Source: Symsagittifera roscoffensis (lineage: Eukaryota > Xenacoelomorpha > Acoela > Convolutidae). From it: a DNA stretch of 64,000 nt. Shown piece after piece: positions 1 to 11,500 of the stretch. Below the pieces are notes generated by a model, which was given only the letters and a program-made list of their open reading frames with translations, was not told the DNA's origin and ran no database searches. Both the position numbers and the translations under genes were made by a program. The first letter of the stretch is position 1, and every line of letters begins with the position of its first letter. The stretch spans positions 19,826,509 to 19,890,508 of the forward strand of contig NC_087064.1 in NCBI RefSeq assembly GCF_963678635.1, given 5' to 3'.

Positions 1-300
1 TCTTTTCCAGTTAGTTCAGAAGGGTTCAATTGTTGTCTCCTAACGGTCCAAAAAGTGTGTAAATTCTGATACCGACGAGTTGGCCGTTAGTACCTTATAG
101 GATCGAACTATTTGTTTTTTTTTTCAATATGAGAATTAGAAAAACCCAGAGGTATTTTTAAATTAGGGGGAAAGGAAAATTGCACAGGTGGTGGTTTTAA
201 TGAAGATGGTGCTTTTAAAGGTTTTTAGGAGCTTTCGAAGCATTGGAAGTTGTGTTGACGGTTGATAGAAAGAAGAAACGTGGATGTCATAGCAGGGGAA

Positions 301-400
301 GTAGGCCGTAGTACTATCAGGCCGTCGAGGCCGTAGTAGGGTTAGAGGCCATAGTATGCCGTAGTACTGTCAGTGGCCGTAGTAGGGGTAGCAGCAGAAG
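301..400. repeat. Degenerate minisatellite, GGCCGTAGTA-rich
   Basis: GGCCGTAGTA and close variants recur several times (near 304, 330, 371), separated by ACTRTCA-like spacers. The units are irregular, so this is a decayed simple repeat. It is GC-richer than its surroundings and overlaps the 3' end of a possible minus-strand exon. Confidence 0.4.
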
Positions 401-541
401 TAGTTGCAAGTAGGGTTGGTGTTGGTGGTTAAGACTCAGTGGGTTGATGGGAGGGAGAAGGGAGAAAATATCCTCAAAGCTTCGCAAGTCATCGTCTGGA
501 GTGGAGTCGATAATGGGTGTCAAAATATCGGACAGTATATC
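317..541 (-). CDS. Possible host exon, unknown product
   Basis: On the minus strand an acceptor-like CTCTAG is followed by an open frame that begins DILSDILTPIIDSTPDDD and ends at a stop at 317-319. The first 40 codons use mixed, coding-like third positions and are acidic and proline-containing. The tail turns into a leucine/threonine-rich stretch read from the GGCCGTAGTA minisatellite and is unlikely to be real. No domain is recognised. It could be the last exon of a gene continuing at higher coordinates, or chance. Confidence 0.22.
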   Translation of the reverse strand, partial: DILSDILTPIIDSTPDDDLRSFEDIFSLLPPINPLSLNHQHQPYLQLLLLLPLLRPLTVLRHTMASNPTTASTA

Positions 542-1240
542 CTAGAGCAAGCAGATAATTGATAAGATTGGGTTAGTGGGATGTTTTTTATTTTGATTTT
601 TTTTCGATCATTATTTGTTAATTGAATGTGAAGACACATGCGATCCTGGTTTAAGATGTCATTTTCAACTAATAGAGGCGCCTGTTTTCTATGATCATAT
701 TCGTCTAGTTTTCATTTTGTTCATCTTGAGTAAAACTCGAGGTCACTATACAAGTGAAGAACGTTATACACTCAGCGGCAAGCAATATTTCGCCCAAATA
801 GAGTAAGCGGCCGGCGATTTTGCGATTATGAAGGGCTTGGTTATAAACACTAGACAGTCTAGTTTAAGTTTCACGCAGAGAAATGAGGCAAAGACTACTC
901 CACTTTTTAAAAAATAGAATTGCATCTTCGCGATGTTTGGGTATAATCAATTTCCAAAAATTAGGGGAAAAGAAATAGTATAAGAGTGTGGTTTGAATTA
1001 AGCGGAGTGGGCTACGTGAGTCCAAGAAAAAAGTTTGTTGGGCACTGAGAAACGATCTAGATATTTTTTCTGGTACTCTTTTCGTTTTTGAATTATCACA
1101 AATCATTTTACAAAAGTTTTGCATCTGAGCAAAAGTATAAAAAGAAGCACCTTGACTGGAAGGTAATTAGTGCGTTAATTGGTGAACATTTCTTTCCGGC
1201 TTAAAAAAGATTCAGTCGTTTTTCCAGAACCAATGTTCAA
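542..1240. other. Gap: no supported gene
   Basis: One plus ORF at 615-806 (63 codons, three Cys near its start) is open, but I cannot assign it. The rest is AT-rich with many stops in all frames. Confidence 0.4.
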
Positions 1241-1244
1241 TTTA

Positions 1245-1795
1245 GGAGAGGAAATGGGTTTACCCATGAAGCGTGATTGTAGGATGAGGAGTTTGAGAGG
1301 CTGTTGAGTGTTTATGACGAGCTGATGGAGAGCGGAATCAGTTTGACTCCATAGGAGATGATACTCTGGATGGACAAGAGCTACACTGTGAAGTTTATGT
1401 TTTGAATTCTGATGAAATGATCAAATCGGGCTCAATTCCAACTTTTACGCAAACCAGCAAATTAAAAAGTCCATGGAGTGGGCCAAAGGTAGAATTGGTC
1501 TCATTGGAGACGATGAATTTGTTGAGGTAGCGAAAAATAATTTTTTTTATAAACAATTTTTTTCTACTCCAAGAGAATTACTTCAAGTTTCCGGAGCAGG
1601 AAGAGACTAGGAAAAGACTAGGAAGAGAAAAACGGATTTGACATTATGCTAGAGGAAGTCTTCCAGGCATGAAGGCAACCACATTCAAAACTGGAAGTTT
1701 CAGTTAGATGCCTGAGCTGTGCCGCTAATAACTCGCGGGAACATTTGGTGGCCAAGAAGTATATTAAGTCTCTAGGCCAAAAAGTATATTTGCAG
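1245..1795 (+). pseudogene. Coding-like relic with a possible small intron
   Basis: Around 1290-1400 one frame reads like protein (FERLLSVYDELMESG) but contains an in-frame TAG. A donor-like GAG|GTAGCG at about 1529 and a CCAAG acceptor at about 1573 bracket a short AT-rich intron-like stretch. Downstream, a frame with a CxxC (RCLSCAANNSREHLVAKK) runs to about 1797, again broken upstream by a stop. This looks like a host or transposon gene in decay. Family not recognised. It could also be an old transposase fragment. Confidence 0.22.
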
Positions 1796-2334
1796 GTTTT
1801 CAACTTGTTTAGGTTTATTAAAGAATTGATTTGTTGATTTTTTAATCTAGTCAATAAAAACACTGGAAATCGAATTTCTTCATTTGTGTTTTTTTTCTTC
1901 GGGAAAATTTTCAACAATGTGATTGCAGTGAACATTGTTTTTGTTAGTGAAAATTTTTTGAGTTCTTTCCGTAACTTCCGTGATTTTATCAAGTACAGGA
2001 TAAAGCTCGAAATTTTAATAGTGGATTAAAACAGTTTTAAAGAAACACCTTTGTACCTTCTTTTATAGGCCGCACTAAATTAAATTGATTTCGGAAAGTG
2101 TGGGCCCGATTAGTGGTGCGGTGGCAATTGGTATAGATATTACTATTTGTTAGATTTAAATTGCTTCTCCTATTCAAATTTTTTTTGCTAAATTTTGATC
2201 TTTCAGGAAACGATCTATGGTCTAATTGTTTGATTTGTGCTCAGTATGTGCTTGATTTTTGAGACCAGAGCAGACATCAAATACAAATTTTTTGTTTTGG
2301 TCGTCGTTATAGGCCTAATTTAAGAAAAGGGTAA

Positions 2335-4150
2335 CTTGAGGTTTGATACCTAAAGCAACCTCGTATGGAGTGAACCGGTACTAGAATTAGTAACGATGAT
2401 ATGAACATAGGCAAATTCATTTGTAAATTCAGACCAGTTTGAGCATAAGGATTCAAGGAATGTCGAAAGTACTGGGTTAGATGTTGGTTTTGGACTTCGA
2501 CTTTTCCGTTACTCCAAGGAGAGTATGTAGTTCTTAGTCATAGCGTTATTTTCAATTCTGAAAACCAATGAGAATGGTCGTTAACCATGAATGCACTTCC
2601 ATTATCATGAACAATTTTTAGTGGGATAGCAAATTTGTTATTTAATTCTCTAAGAACATAATAGTTACTTTAGAGTCTGCGGTAGGCATGGAGATTTCTC
2701 GAAAAGGCATCCATCACAACTAAGCAAAATTTTTTGTCCTGTCTTGATGATATTAAGGTACCTGTATGATCGATGGTGATTGTCTTTAACTTGGATTGCT
2801 TCTTATTCTCCCCACTGCTACAAAGGAGGTTTGTTCAAGTCCTTTCTTTTAGGTTGATTTTTTTGACATTCTAGGCAATCATGAAGAAACAGATTGACCC
2901 TTTTATTGAATCCAGAAAGAAAAATGTTTTGATAATTTGCAAAGTTTTTGTTTCAACTTAATGGCTACTAGGAGCATGCTTTTGAGCTAATTCAAAACAA
3001 TTCAACACTAGACAAATGGGGAAGCAGATTTTTGGACTCTGATTGCAGTCAGCATTTTATTCATTAATGCAAAAAAGATAAATTTGGTCTTCAATGAACA
3101 ATAAATCGAATTGCTTGATATAAGCTTTTAATCTTTTTTCTCACAATGAAGAGTTTTTTCTAGAAATGTCTATTTAGACTGTTTAGAATCTTTTTTATTG
3201 TTATTTAGACTATCTTTAATTACATAAATGGCCTGGGAATTATACTTTTAATAGAAAGAAAAACAATTTATCAGTGGAAGCTTTTGAGTTAGAATTTGTA
3301 ACAGAGAATAATTTTCTCAGATTGTATCAAATCTTTTATTTTTGTTCTGACCTTGTAACAGTGTTTCGATTAAGTAAATAAATGGTTTTTAAGTGAGCTG
3401 TCTGACGTCATATCTCAATAATAAATGATAAAAATTGGAAGCGGCTTCAAGCCATAGAAAACAACTTGATAGGTAAATTTTCTGCCTCCGACAAAAAGCA
3501 AAAAAATTGTTAGTTTCTGAGACCAATCAGTTAGAGGAACTTGATGATAGGCTTTTGATAGATCACTGCTTAAGAGGTATCATCCGTTATTTCTTTTCAT
3601 TAGAACTTAAAGAAAAGTTCTAGTGGCCAACTACAGTTGCTAGTATCTGTGAAGGTGTTTCGATACCTAATATTCATTATAGTTTTTTGTTTGGAGGATG
3701 ATATCTGGGTTCACAAACCAAAAATCATATCATTCTATTCATTTAGTTTTCTGACTATTCCTGCTTGGATTATTTCGTCCACTATTTGTTCAATTTATCT
3801 CAAAGGTGGACTGGGATTCTAAGAGGTTTTTGTTTTTTGAAAGTTCCGTTCACTTTGATAGGTATGTGGAATTTTGGCATTGTTTTCCAAATATCTATTT
3901 GGTGATGAATATTTACATCCTGATCCTCTTTCAGAATCTAACTATTTGGTCTGGAAACATATCATCCAATATATCAGTTTGTGTGAAGTCAACATCAGAT
4001 AAGAATAAAAAAGTTGTTTCACTCTTTTGTAGATTTCTACTATTGTCCTTATCACTTGAGCAGATTTGAGCAAACGTTTTGTTGACTAGGAGGTCAATAG
4101 GCCGATCAATGTTTTTTTTTTGTTTCGATAGTTTTCAAATTGTTCTCTTA
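2335..4150 (-). pseudogene. Ancient Ty3/gypsy-like pol relic (RT and integrase)
   Basis: Read on the minus strand, short conserved pieces appear in the order expected for pol. An RT N-terminal stretch (FKKQKPLRIPVHL) lies near 3790-3840, RT motif A (SSDLSKAYHQVPL) near 3535-3575, then a FTYQVVFYGLKP block near 3440-3480. An integrase zinc-finger remnant (HDCLECQKNQPKRK) lies near 2840-2885. The integrase core follows: VVMDAFSR, VHDNGSAF, and YSPWSNGKVEVQN (near 2480-2735). Frameshifts and stops separate the pieces. The RT N-terminal stretch resembles that of the element at 14849-30933, so this is probably an old member of a related clade. LTRs were not found. Plus-strand ORFs at 3637-4069 are shadows of it. 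Confidence 0.65.
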
Positions 4151-7100
4151 AGGGAGATCTGCAAAGGTTTTTTGCATCATGTGAAAAGTCGGCTCCTGTT
4201 AAGTTTTCATTTTTGCATACTTTTTTGATATCGGAGCCAATTCGTTTGAATATCTCTGATACTTTTACTGCATGAAATACTTCAAAGGTTGGCGTTTCTT
4301 TGATTTGTTCTCCTGAGGCATAGACAAATATAATTATTCCAGAGTTTCGAAAACATCAAAAATAATTTTGGAACTTTCTTCCCAATCCTTTTTATCCAAC
4401 CCACAAGCTATTTTTGACATTGTGATACATCGAGTGAAATTTGCTATAGCATGATTTTTAGTTACGGACAAGGTATTAAGTATATTGACGTCAGTGGGTT
4501 TCTGAAAGTTACAGGGTTTCTATTCTCTGTTTGGTAGTCAGATTATAAAAGAATTGTCTGGATTTTGGACCAGTGAAAATAAGAAAATCAATAATGTTAG
4601 CACGTATTGAAGTACAAAAATGTCGTAATTCAGGATTTGTTTTGTAAATAAATTAAGCAAACTCTTTTTTCATTGCTTTATCTGCTGAGATTGTATGGGC
4701 ACTAGATATATTGAACCGGAATGAAGACTTTTTTTGAAGTCTTCACTTTGTAGACAGATGCCGCCAGACAATTGGGTATAGCTTTCCTGTGTAAAGTTTG
4801 AAACAGTGTTCAGCATGAAGCTATTATCAATTTCTTAATTTTCATTAGCAATTCTAATTGTGGATTCATCACAATCGTGAAAAGCAAATATTTTTTCCTA
4901 GTATCTTTGAGTCTCAGTTACTGGACAATCTAGTACACACACTAGTGTCACACAATAGTATCTTTCGGGATCTCAGTTAGGATAGGTAGGCTTTGCTCAA
5001 TTTGAGTTCAAACTGTATATATAAAACCAATTCGGTTTTGATGCCTTTTTATGAGGCAGGAACGTAGTTTTTTTTAAAAAAGAATTTTGTTTCGGCTAAA
5101 TGTTTGTTCGAGTACGATAAGCGTGTTGGAATGAAAAGAGGTTCTTATAAGTTAATTGGGATAATTTTTTGACAAACTGGGATTATCTTTACCGTTGTTT
5201 ATCAAGTATTTTTTTCTTTGATTTCTGTTCAACTGCGGGGATATCAAGAAAAGAGCTTTTAGGAATAGATGACAAAAGTGTACTCCCAATAGTTAAACTA
5301 ACTTTCACTCAGTTATCCACACTTTGTTGTTAGATGGGTACTTTCAATCAGTGTCAAAACAAGATTGGATAAAAATATGGCCAAGTATACGTATATTAGA
5401 TCCATTGTAAGTCTTTGCTCTGAATTTAGATTGGTAGAGTGTCCTTTTTACCCATTTTTCCCCATTCCTGATAAATTGGGTAGTTTGGGTGGTTGGGAAA
5501 AAAAAACTTCTAGTAAATATTTTGGGTTAAAATCGAAAAAATGAACTGAAACTTATAAACGCATGTCTTTCAGAGCAGAACAATGTTGTAGAGTAGCTAA
5601 ATGAGACTCGGTACAAGTCTAATAGAGGGACCCCGCTTGTTGAACGTTGGCCGTTTGTTAAAAGTCACGTCACTTTGGTATTATAGTGCTTGCAAGCTGT
5701 GTGTTAATTCTCTGCATTCATTTATTTTGTAAGATTTGAATTACGATTTTAGTTTTTTGTTGTTAATATGGAGTTTTTTTGGTGTAAACTTCCAAATGAA
5801 GAAATATTTGTAATCAAGTTCGTTTTTTCTCGACAAAGAAATTTGAATCATCTGAAAGCTATTATTGAATGAAGACAGGAAAAAATGCTTCACGAGCTAC
5901 TTTTTTTGGGAAGTTAAGAGGGTTTGAACGTTGCCAACTTGGCAATTTTGTAGGACAATCAAGCAATAGTTTTTGTTCTATGAATGCGTAAGCGGTGGTT
6001 CAGACCATTTCAAAAAAATCACAACGTACGTTAGACTACTCATCCGACAAAAAAGAGCAGACAGTTTAATTAGCCAGCAAAATCAGAACCTAACCTAGAA
6101 ACTTGATCTAACCTAGAAACTTGTTCAGGCGTGGAGTTTTGAATTTTCATGGGCAACTGCTAGTACACAAAACTGTACAAAAAATGTTAATTTTGGGAAA
6201 CTACTCGAACTGCCCAACATGTAACTATCTTTAATTTTGTGTAAATGCACCTACCCGAAACAAAAAATACACCAGCCCAAAAACCCCTCTGTCACCATAT
6301 TATATGCTTTTTTAATATTAAATTTATTCTGATGCAATAAAATACGTTGTTTGCAGGCTGGCATTTTTCACAACGTAGTACCTAAGCCGCAGAAAACCCC
6401 AAAAACCTTCTTTTCCCCCTTAAAATCTTAGTTGTGGTTTTTAACAAATACCATTTTAACAGTGTGTTATAGCGAGACTTGGCCACACCAAAATGTAGCG
6501 AAAAAAAACTAAAAAACATCAGAAAACCGTGTAATTCAAAAGGAAGCTACAAATTTTTCGAAATGAAAAAACTTGCAAAAAATTTTTTTTGAGTAAGAAA
6601 AAAGATTAAAAAAAATAAATGAAAATATTGCAAAAAACGTTTCAAAGCGCAGTGGTTCGGAGCAAAACTAAAAATTAGTTTGAATAAACTTCAAATAGGC
6701 CCTCTAGTCTCAATTCAAGCAAGTTGCCTGGTTTTTTGCCACAAAATGTTCACTCATCGCTTGTTCATAACGCGCAGGGGGGTGAAAAGAAGTAAAAAAA
6801 ATTTAACAAAAAATAACAAGTTTTCGCTTGTTTTATCATTTTATCAATGTGTTTGAACAAACTTTTTCTCACAGACTTTGAAGACCAAACGAATCAATCA
6901 GAAGTATGAATTTTGCGCTATTGATTTGATTGAGATAAAAAAAATTAATCTGGTGCACAATTTTTCCCCATTGGGTTAAGGCAAGCTATATGGTCTTATT
7001 TTTAAGTTTCTACGTGTATATCACTTTGTACTTAGCATACCGTCCTGGAAAGTTTTTCATAAAAAGATTTGCCGGAAACTTTGCCGGAAATTTTGTTCTC

Positions 7101-8016
7101 TAAAATATACTCAGAAGCGTTGAAGTGCAGTAAGATTATTAACTGCTTCACTTTGATACAAGCAGTCTTCTTCCTTTTCCAAACTAGCATCTCCAATAGA
7201 GCCGGGCTTTTCCATTAGAAATTTTTACCCTCATAAAAAGCTGGCATTCATGACGACTGTTTGATCAATTAGACAAACTAAATTACTTTTATTTAGCTTA
7301 GAAAAATTAGGAGTTTTGAGTCTGTTTTTTTTTTAAATCGAGAAATCCTATTTCTTTTGTAGGTTTATGAGGACTTCAAAAAGAAAACGGGGACAGTAGC
7401 TTTAATTTTGTTCCTGATTCGGCGAGCCAACCTATTTTTCAACAGAGAGCAAAGAAGAAAGACTTACAATGATTTCATTACAATCGAGAATAAATCCTTT
7501 CCATTTGCAAGTAATTTGTTAAATTAAAGTAGGGTAAATCTTTGCTAACAACCTTTTTAAAAATTTTTATTCTTTAAAAAATTTTCGAGTTTTTTTTTCA
7601 ATTTGCTTAGACAAACAGTTTTCATCAAAAAACTTTTAAAATATATTTTTTTTTCATTTTGGAGTTAGAGGGCAGTCGGAGCGTTAAAAACTTGCGCTGA
7701 GACCTTTGTAACTAACTTTTCTTAGCTTTTAAGTTTTTGAGCTTAGAAATTTCAGTTTTTTACTGAATAATTTAACTATTTCGCCAAACAAATATACACC
7801 CAACATATCTTTCAGTCTTCGAACAGTACAAAAGTATGAACAAGTTCAGAAAGCACATATTTTTTAGCTATGCTAATTTGAGAAAGATCTTACTTCGCAC
7901 AAAAAATGATTCTCATTGATACGAAAATTATTTTCATACTCGAAAAAACGGTAAACGCCCTTCTCCTTATAACACCAAGTTTTGTTACTTTTATTTAGGG
8001 TACTCAAATCACTTAC
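4151..8016. other. Long AT-rich intergenic stretch
   Basis: No ORF or domain that I can support. The sequence is dominated by A/T runs (for example 6480-6640 and 7550-7660). The start may still include gag/protease remnants of the pol relic, but nothing is legible. Confidence 0.45.
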
Positions 8017-8141
8017 TCTCGGTAGATTCAAAATTTTTGTTAAAATGCCGAACAAATGGTTGTCAAAATGGTATTGGAAGAGCTCTTTAAGTACTACGAA
8101 CGTCCATTTGCGTTTGTTTTTGTCTAGTAGTGTACTTTGCA
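8017..8141 (-). CDS. Possible host exon with strong splice donor
   Basis: Minus-strand exon-like stretch: acceptor-like ACTTTAAG at its 5' side, about 41 open codons (STLLDKNKRKWTFVVLKELF and onward, ending ILNLPR), then a near-perfect donor, GAGA|GTAAGTG. No domain is recognised. Its entry phase does not match the last exon of the helicase-like gene upstream, so it belongs to a different gene or an unseen exon intervenes. Confidence 0.25.
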
Positions 8142-8198
8142 CTTAAAGTTGATCTTTGATCTTTTGCGAGAAGAAACATTGCCGCGTAACAACACATT

Positions 8199-8580
8199 TG
8201 GAACCAGCTCAAAAAAAGTACTTATTTCACCCGATTATATTCGTGATAAACTATCTCAGTAAAATACTTAGAACTAACCAATCATGATCCATAACTAATA
8301 CTTACAAAAATTTGTAAGGCTGAAACTATTTATAGTTTCAGCCAGAATAGAATAAAATTAACTCAGCAAGCAGTTGCTCTTCTCCCGAACAGTTCCTGAT
8401 ATCTAGCCTTGCAAATACCAGTATACACTAGATCTATTGAGACTAGGAGATACAAGAGTAAGATTAGGATTGGTATTAGACTAAGAAGTTGCACGAATCA
8501 CGGCCGAAAATAAAATGGCATGACAAACAGACGGTGTACCTCATCTGAAATTACTCTATGAGTGAGCCACCCCGGACATA
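8199..8580 (+). mobile_element. Solo LTR, diverged, of the env-bearing family
   Basis: Starts TGGAACC and ends GACATA, like the LTRs at 14849 and 30542. It shares long blocks with them: CCAATCATGATCCAT, a (CT)AAGAAGTTGCACGAATC block, CGGCCGAAAATAA, GACGGTGTACC and ATTACTCTATGAGT. Length is 382 bp against about 392-405 for the others. No internal element sequence flanks it, so it is a solo LTR left by LTR-LTR recombination. It is clearly older than the other copies. I could not find a convincing target-site duplication. It lies 3 bp downstream (in gene sense) of the stop codon of the minus-strand helicase-like gene. Confidence 0.75.
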
Positions 8581-8583
8581 AAC

Positions 8584-11500
8584 TCATATTTCCTTTTGAC
8601 AAGCTATCTCTCCAAAAAGGAAGCAAGCTTGCTGGTTTAAAGACGTAGCAGTGCATGCTCCGACTGCCATTTGATGCCTAATAGAAAATTTTACTGACAA
8701 AAATGAGAACGTTTTCGAAGAAAAATTACTTTTTCTTACACTTTTTTTAAATATACACAACACGCGCAATATAACTCTAGTGTGCTTCTGGTAACCTCTC
8801 GTATCACATGTCTTGCTTCATTTCAATTTGGAACGATTCAATTTGCCGGGTACGCTGAAATAGTATAAAAAATCGTTATTTATCCCAAACTGACCAAAGT
8901 GGTCCCAAATTCCAACCCGCATAACTTGCAAAAAACAACAGAGATAACTTTTTGATTTTCAGATCTGAGTAGGAATATTGTTCAAGCTGTTTAAAATTAA
9001 TTCTGTCTGCTTTTCTAAAAATTTATAATTTGTCTTATATGGTGCAAATTTTCTGTTTTTTTTTGTTTTTTGTTTTGTTTTTTTTTTCAGATCAAGTACA
9101 TACTTAAGTCATCTTTTTTTTGCAAAAAAATATGAAATTGTTTTTATAGTAATTTTATGAAAAAAAAAGTAAAAAACGTTATTTGTTTTCAAGACAGCTT
9201 AATTTTAAATTTACTCTAATAAATAAGCTGAAATTTTACTGCTTGAATGCTCATTGTTACCTCAATTATTTATCCCATCTGTAGTGGCTCTATGAGAACT
9301 AACTCAGTGTTCTCGCATTTGAAGTATACATTTTTGTTGGGAAATTTAGCGCTTGATTTTTGGCCATCTGATTGGCCACCAAATAAATTGAAATTTAGGA
9401 TCAACTGTACAATCCACTTCTCCCCCTTCCAAAAAATTGATATATGGGGATAAATTATGGATTTTTGAGATAATAATAACGAGGAAAATCGAATCGATCT
9501 CATTATTTTGAAAAAGTAATCACAATTACTTTACACTACCACTTTGAGTAATTAACGTGTGGCAACGTATTAATGAAAAGATTGTGCTTTAGTAGTTCAT
9601 TTTGGATGATCTAATTTGCCGTTGGAACAAAAAGAAAAACTGTATAGACAATATTTTTTTTCCAACACTTGATGTGACCAGAAAGTTGCGTACGCTGGAT
9701 TTATTAGCATTGCTCCTTTTTTCCCATGCCTGAAAAACAACTCAAAAATTTTAAAACCCAAATAGCAAAATGATAGATGTATTCAGAACTTAATGCGCTA
9801 CGTATAAACAATTCGGGTACTCTTTTCATGGTTGCCTCTTGATTTATCTTGCTAGCTTTGTTGCGTTTTTCTTAGATTCATTCATGCCAGCTCAAACTCC
9901 GGCGACTATAAAAACCGAAGAAAACTAAAAAGTTGTTCAGACTTTCGAAGAAAATGGAATATTTATGCTCGGTGTGGTTTTTTGCTCCGACTTTCGTAAC
10001 GAAAGTAACGGAATATTTGTGCTCCGGGTGGTTTTTTTCTTCGGTAAATTTTGGCTTTTAAACTGGTCATTTTTGTGCCTTATGTTTAACATTTTTCAAT
10101 GTTAAACAATCAGCTTTAGGCCGACCGACACGTAATAATATAAATAAATCAACCAAATTTTTGAGACCAGAAATAGCCAAGAAAAAGAAATTTTCAGATC
10201 TGAAATAGCCAAGAAAAAGAAAATTTCAGATCTGAAATAGCCCATCCTTAAAGTATCCATGCGTTATTTAAACATTTCACAGCCTATTCCAGATCTGAAA
10301 TTTAGATCTGAAATAGATAATTTCAGATCTGTTTTAGAAAATTTACTGGGTACGGGAAGTAATCAATTCAGATATTATTTTATACCTTGTGGCTGTGTGC
10401 AGGTAGTGGCTGTTGAATAAGGCTATTTTGCGTGTGCTTCTCCAACCAATTGTCACAACTCTGCGGTGGAATCCCTCCAAGGTGTTGTGATCAAAGTCAA
10501 CTAAGCTGCACTCCAGCTGACCCAGAATGGACATGCAGATTATGACCACATCGAACAGAGGCAGCATTCCGTACACTGGTTTCAACACTAACACAATCAC
10601 GCAACTCTCAGGCTCAGTAAAAAAAAGAAGAGAAAAACGGTTGGAAATCGAAAATGCAGAGTCAGTTGTCCAGTCGAAGAAAATCTGGGGGATGGGTAGC
10701 TTTTGGCCTTAAAGGTTAATTGAATGGTTACTTTGGCCAGTTTTTGAATAAATATTATGAAAATTATGACATAACTTTGACGCTAACTGTCCCCTAAAAT
10801 TGGCGTGAAACAAAGGGATCTCTTAACTATTTCCCCCTATTGCAATAGGGGGAGATTTGTTACCAGGAATAAAATCCATATATGCTGAACAGCTGAACAG
10901 TTGACTTAGTTCTTAATTGGGTGGGCGGGGGGGGGGGGGGGGTTACGAGACACCATTGTGGGATAGTTTAAAAGATCCCAATAACGAAAAGTTCCAAATG
11001 TAATAGCGCAATTAAAATCAAAACCCCTAAACATGCTGATAATTTAACAATTACTGTGTAAGTCAACATGAAATTACTATTAAAAGTGGATTGGACTGAA
11101 TTGAAAAGCCTGAAAATAGAGTAAACTCATGCATGCCTTTCTGCAGTTCGTCTCTACTCGAGACTACACACTCGTCTATGATGAGAGCATAGAGACTGTT
11201 GATTGCTCTGTGTCGGGGGAAGTATTCTTCCACCGAATTCAGCTTGCAAGAGACAAATTCGGCTCCTAAGCACATTTGATTATGTTTACAGATATGAGAT
11301 TGACCGATTGGATTTAAACCGAGATGAACATTGGCTGGACTTGACACCTGTTTTTGCAGCGATTTTTGTCAAACTTTTTTTGTCAAAATGTTCCAAAAAT
11401 TGCCTTTTTCCCTGCCAGCGGTTCTACTTTTTTTGTCCAAGTTTAATCTTTATAGTCCTCTGAAAGCGCAGCAAAATCAATTTGGTTGACCTTTAAAAAC

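Noticed and set aside
3637..4069. Hydrophobic plus-strand ORFs 3637-3822 and 3806-4069
   Set aside because: They lie antisense to the legible RT relic on the minus strand.
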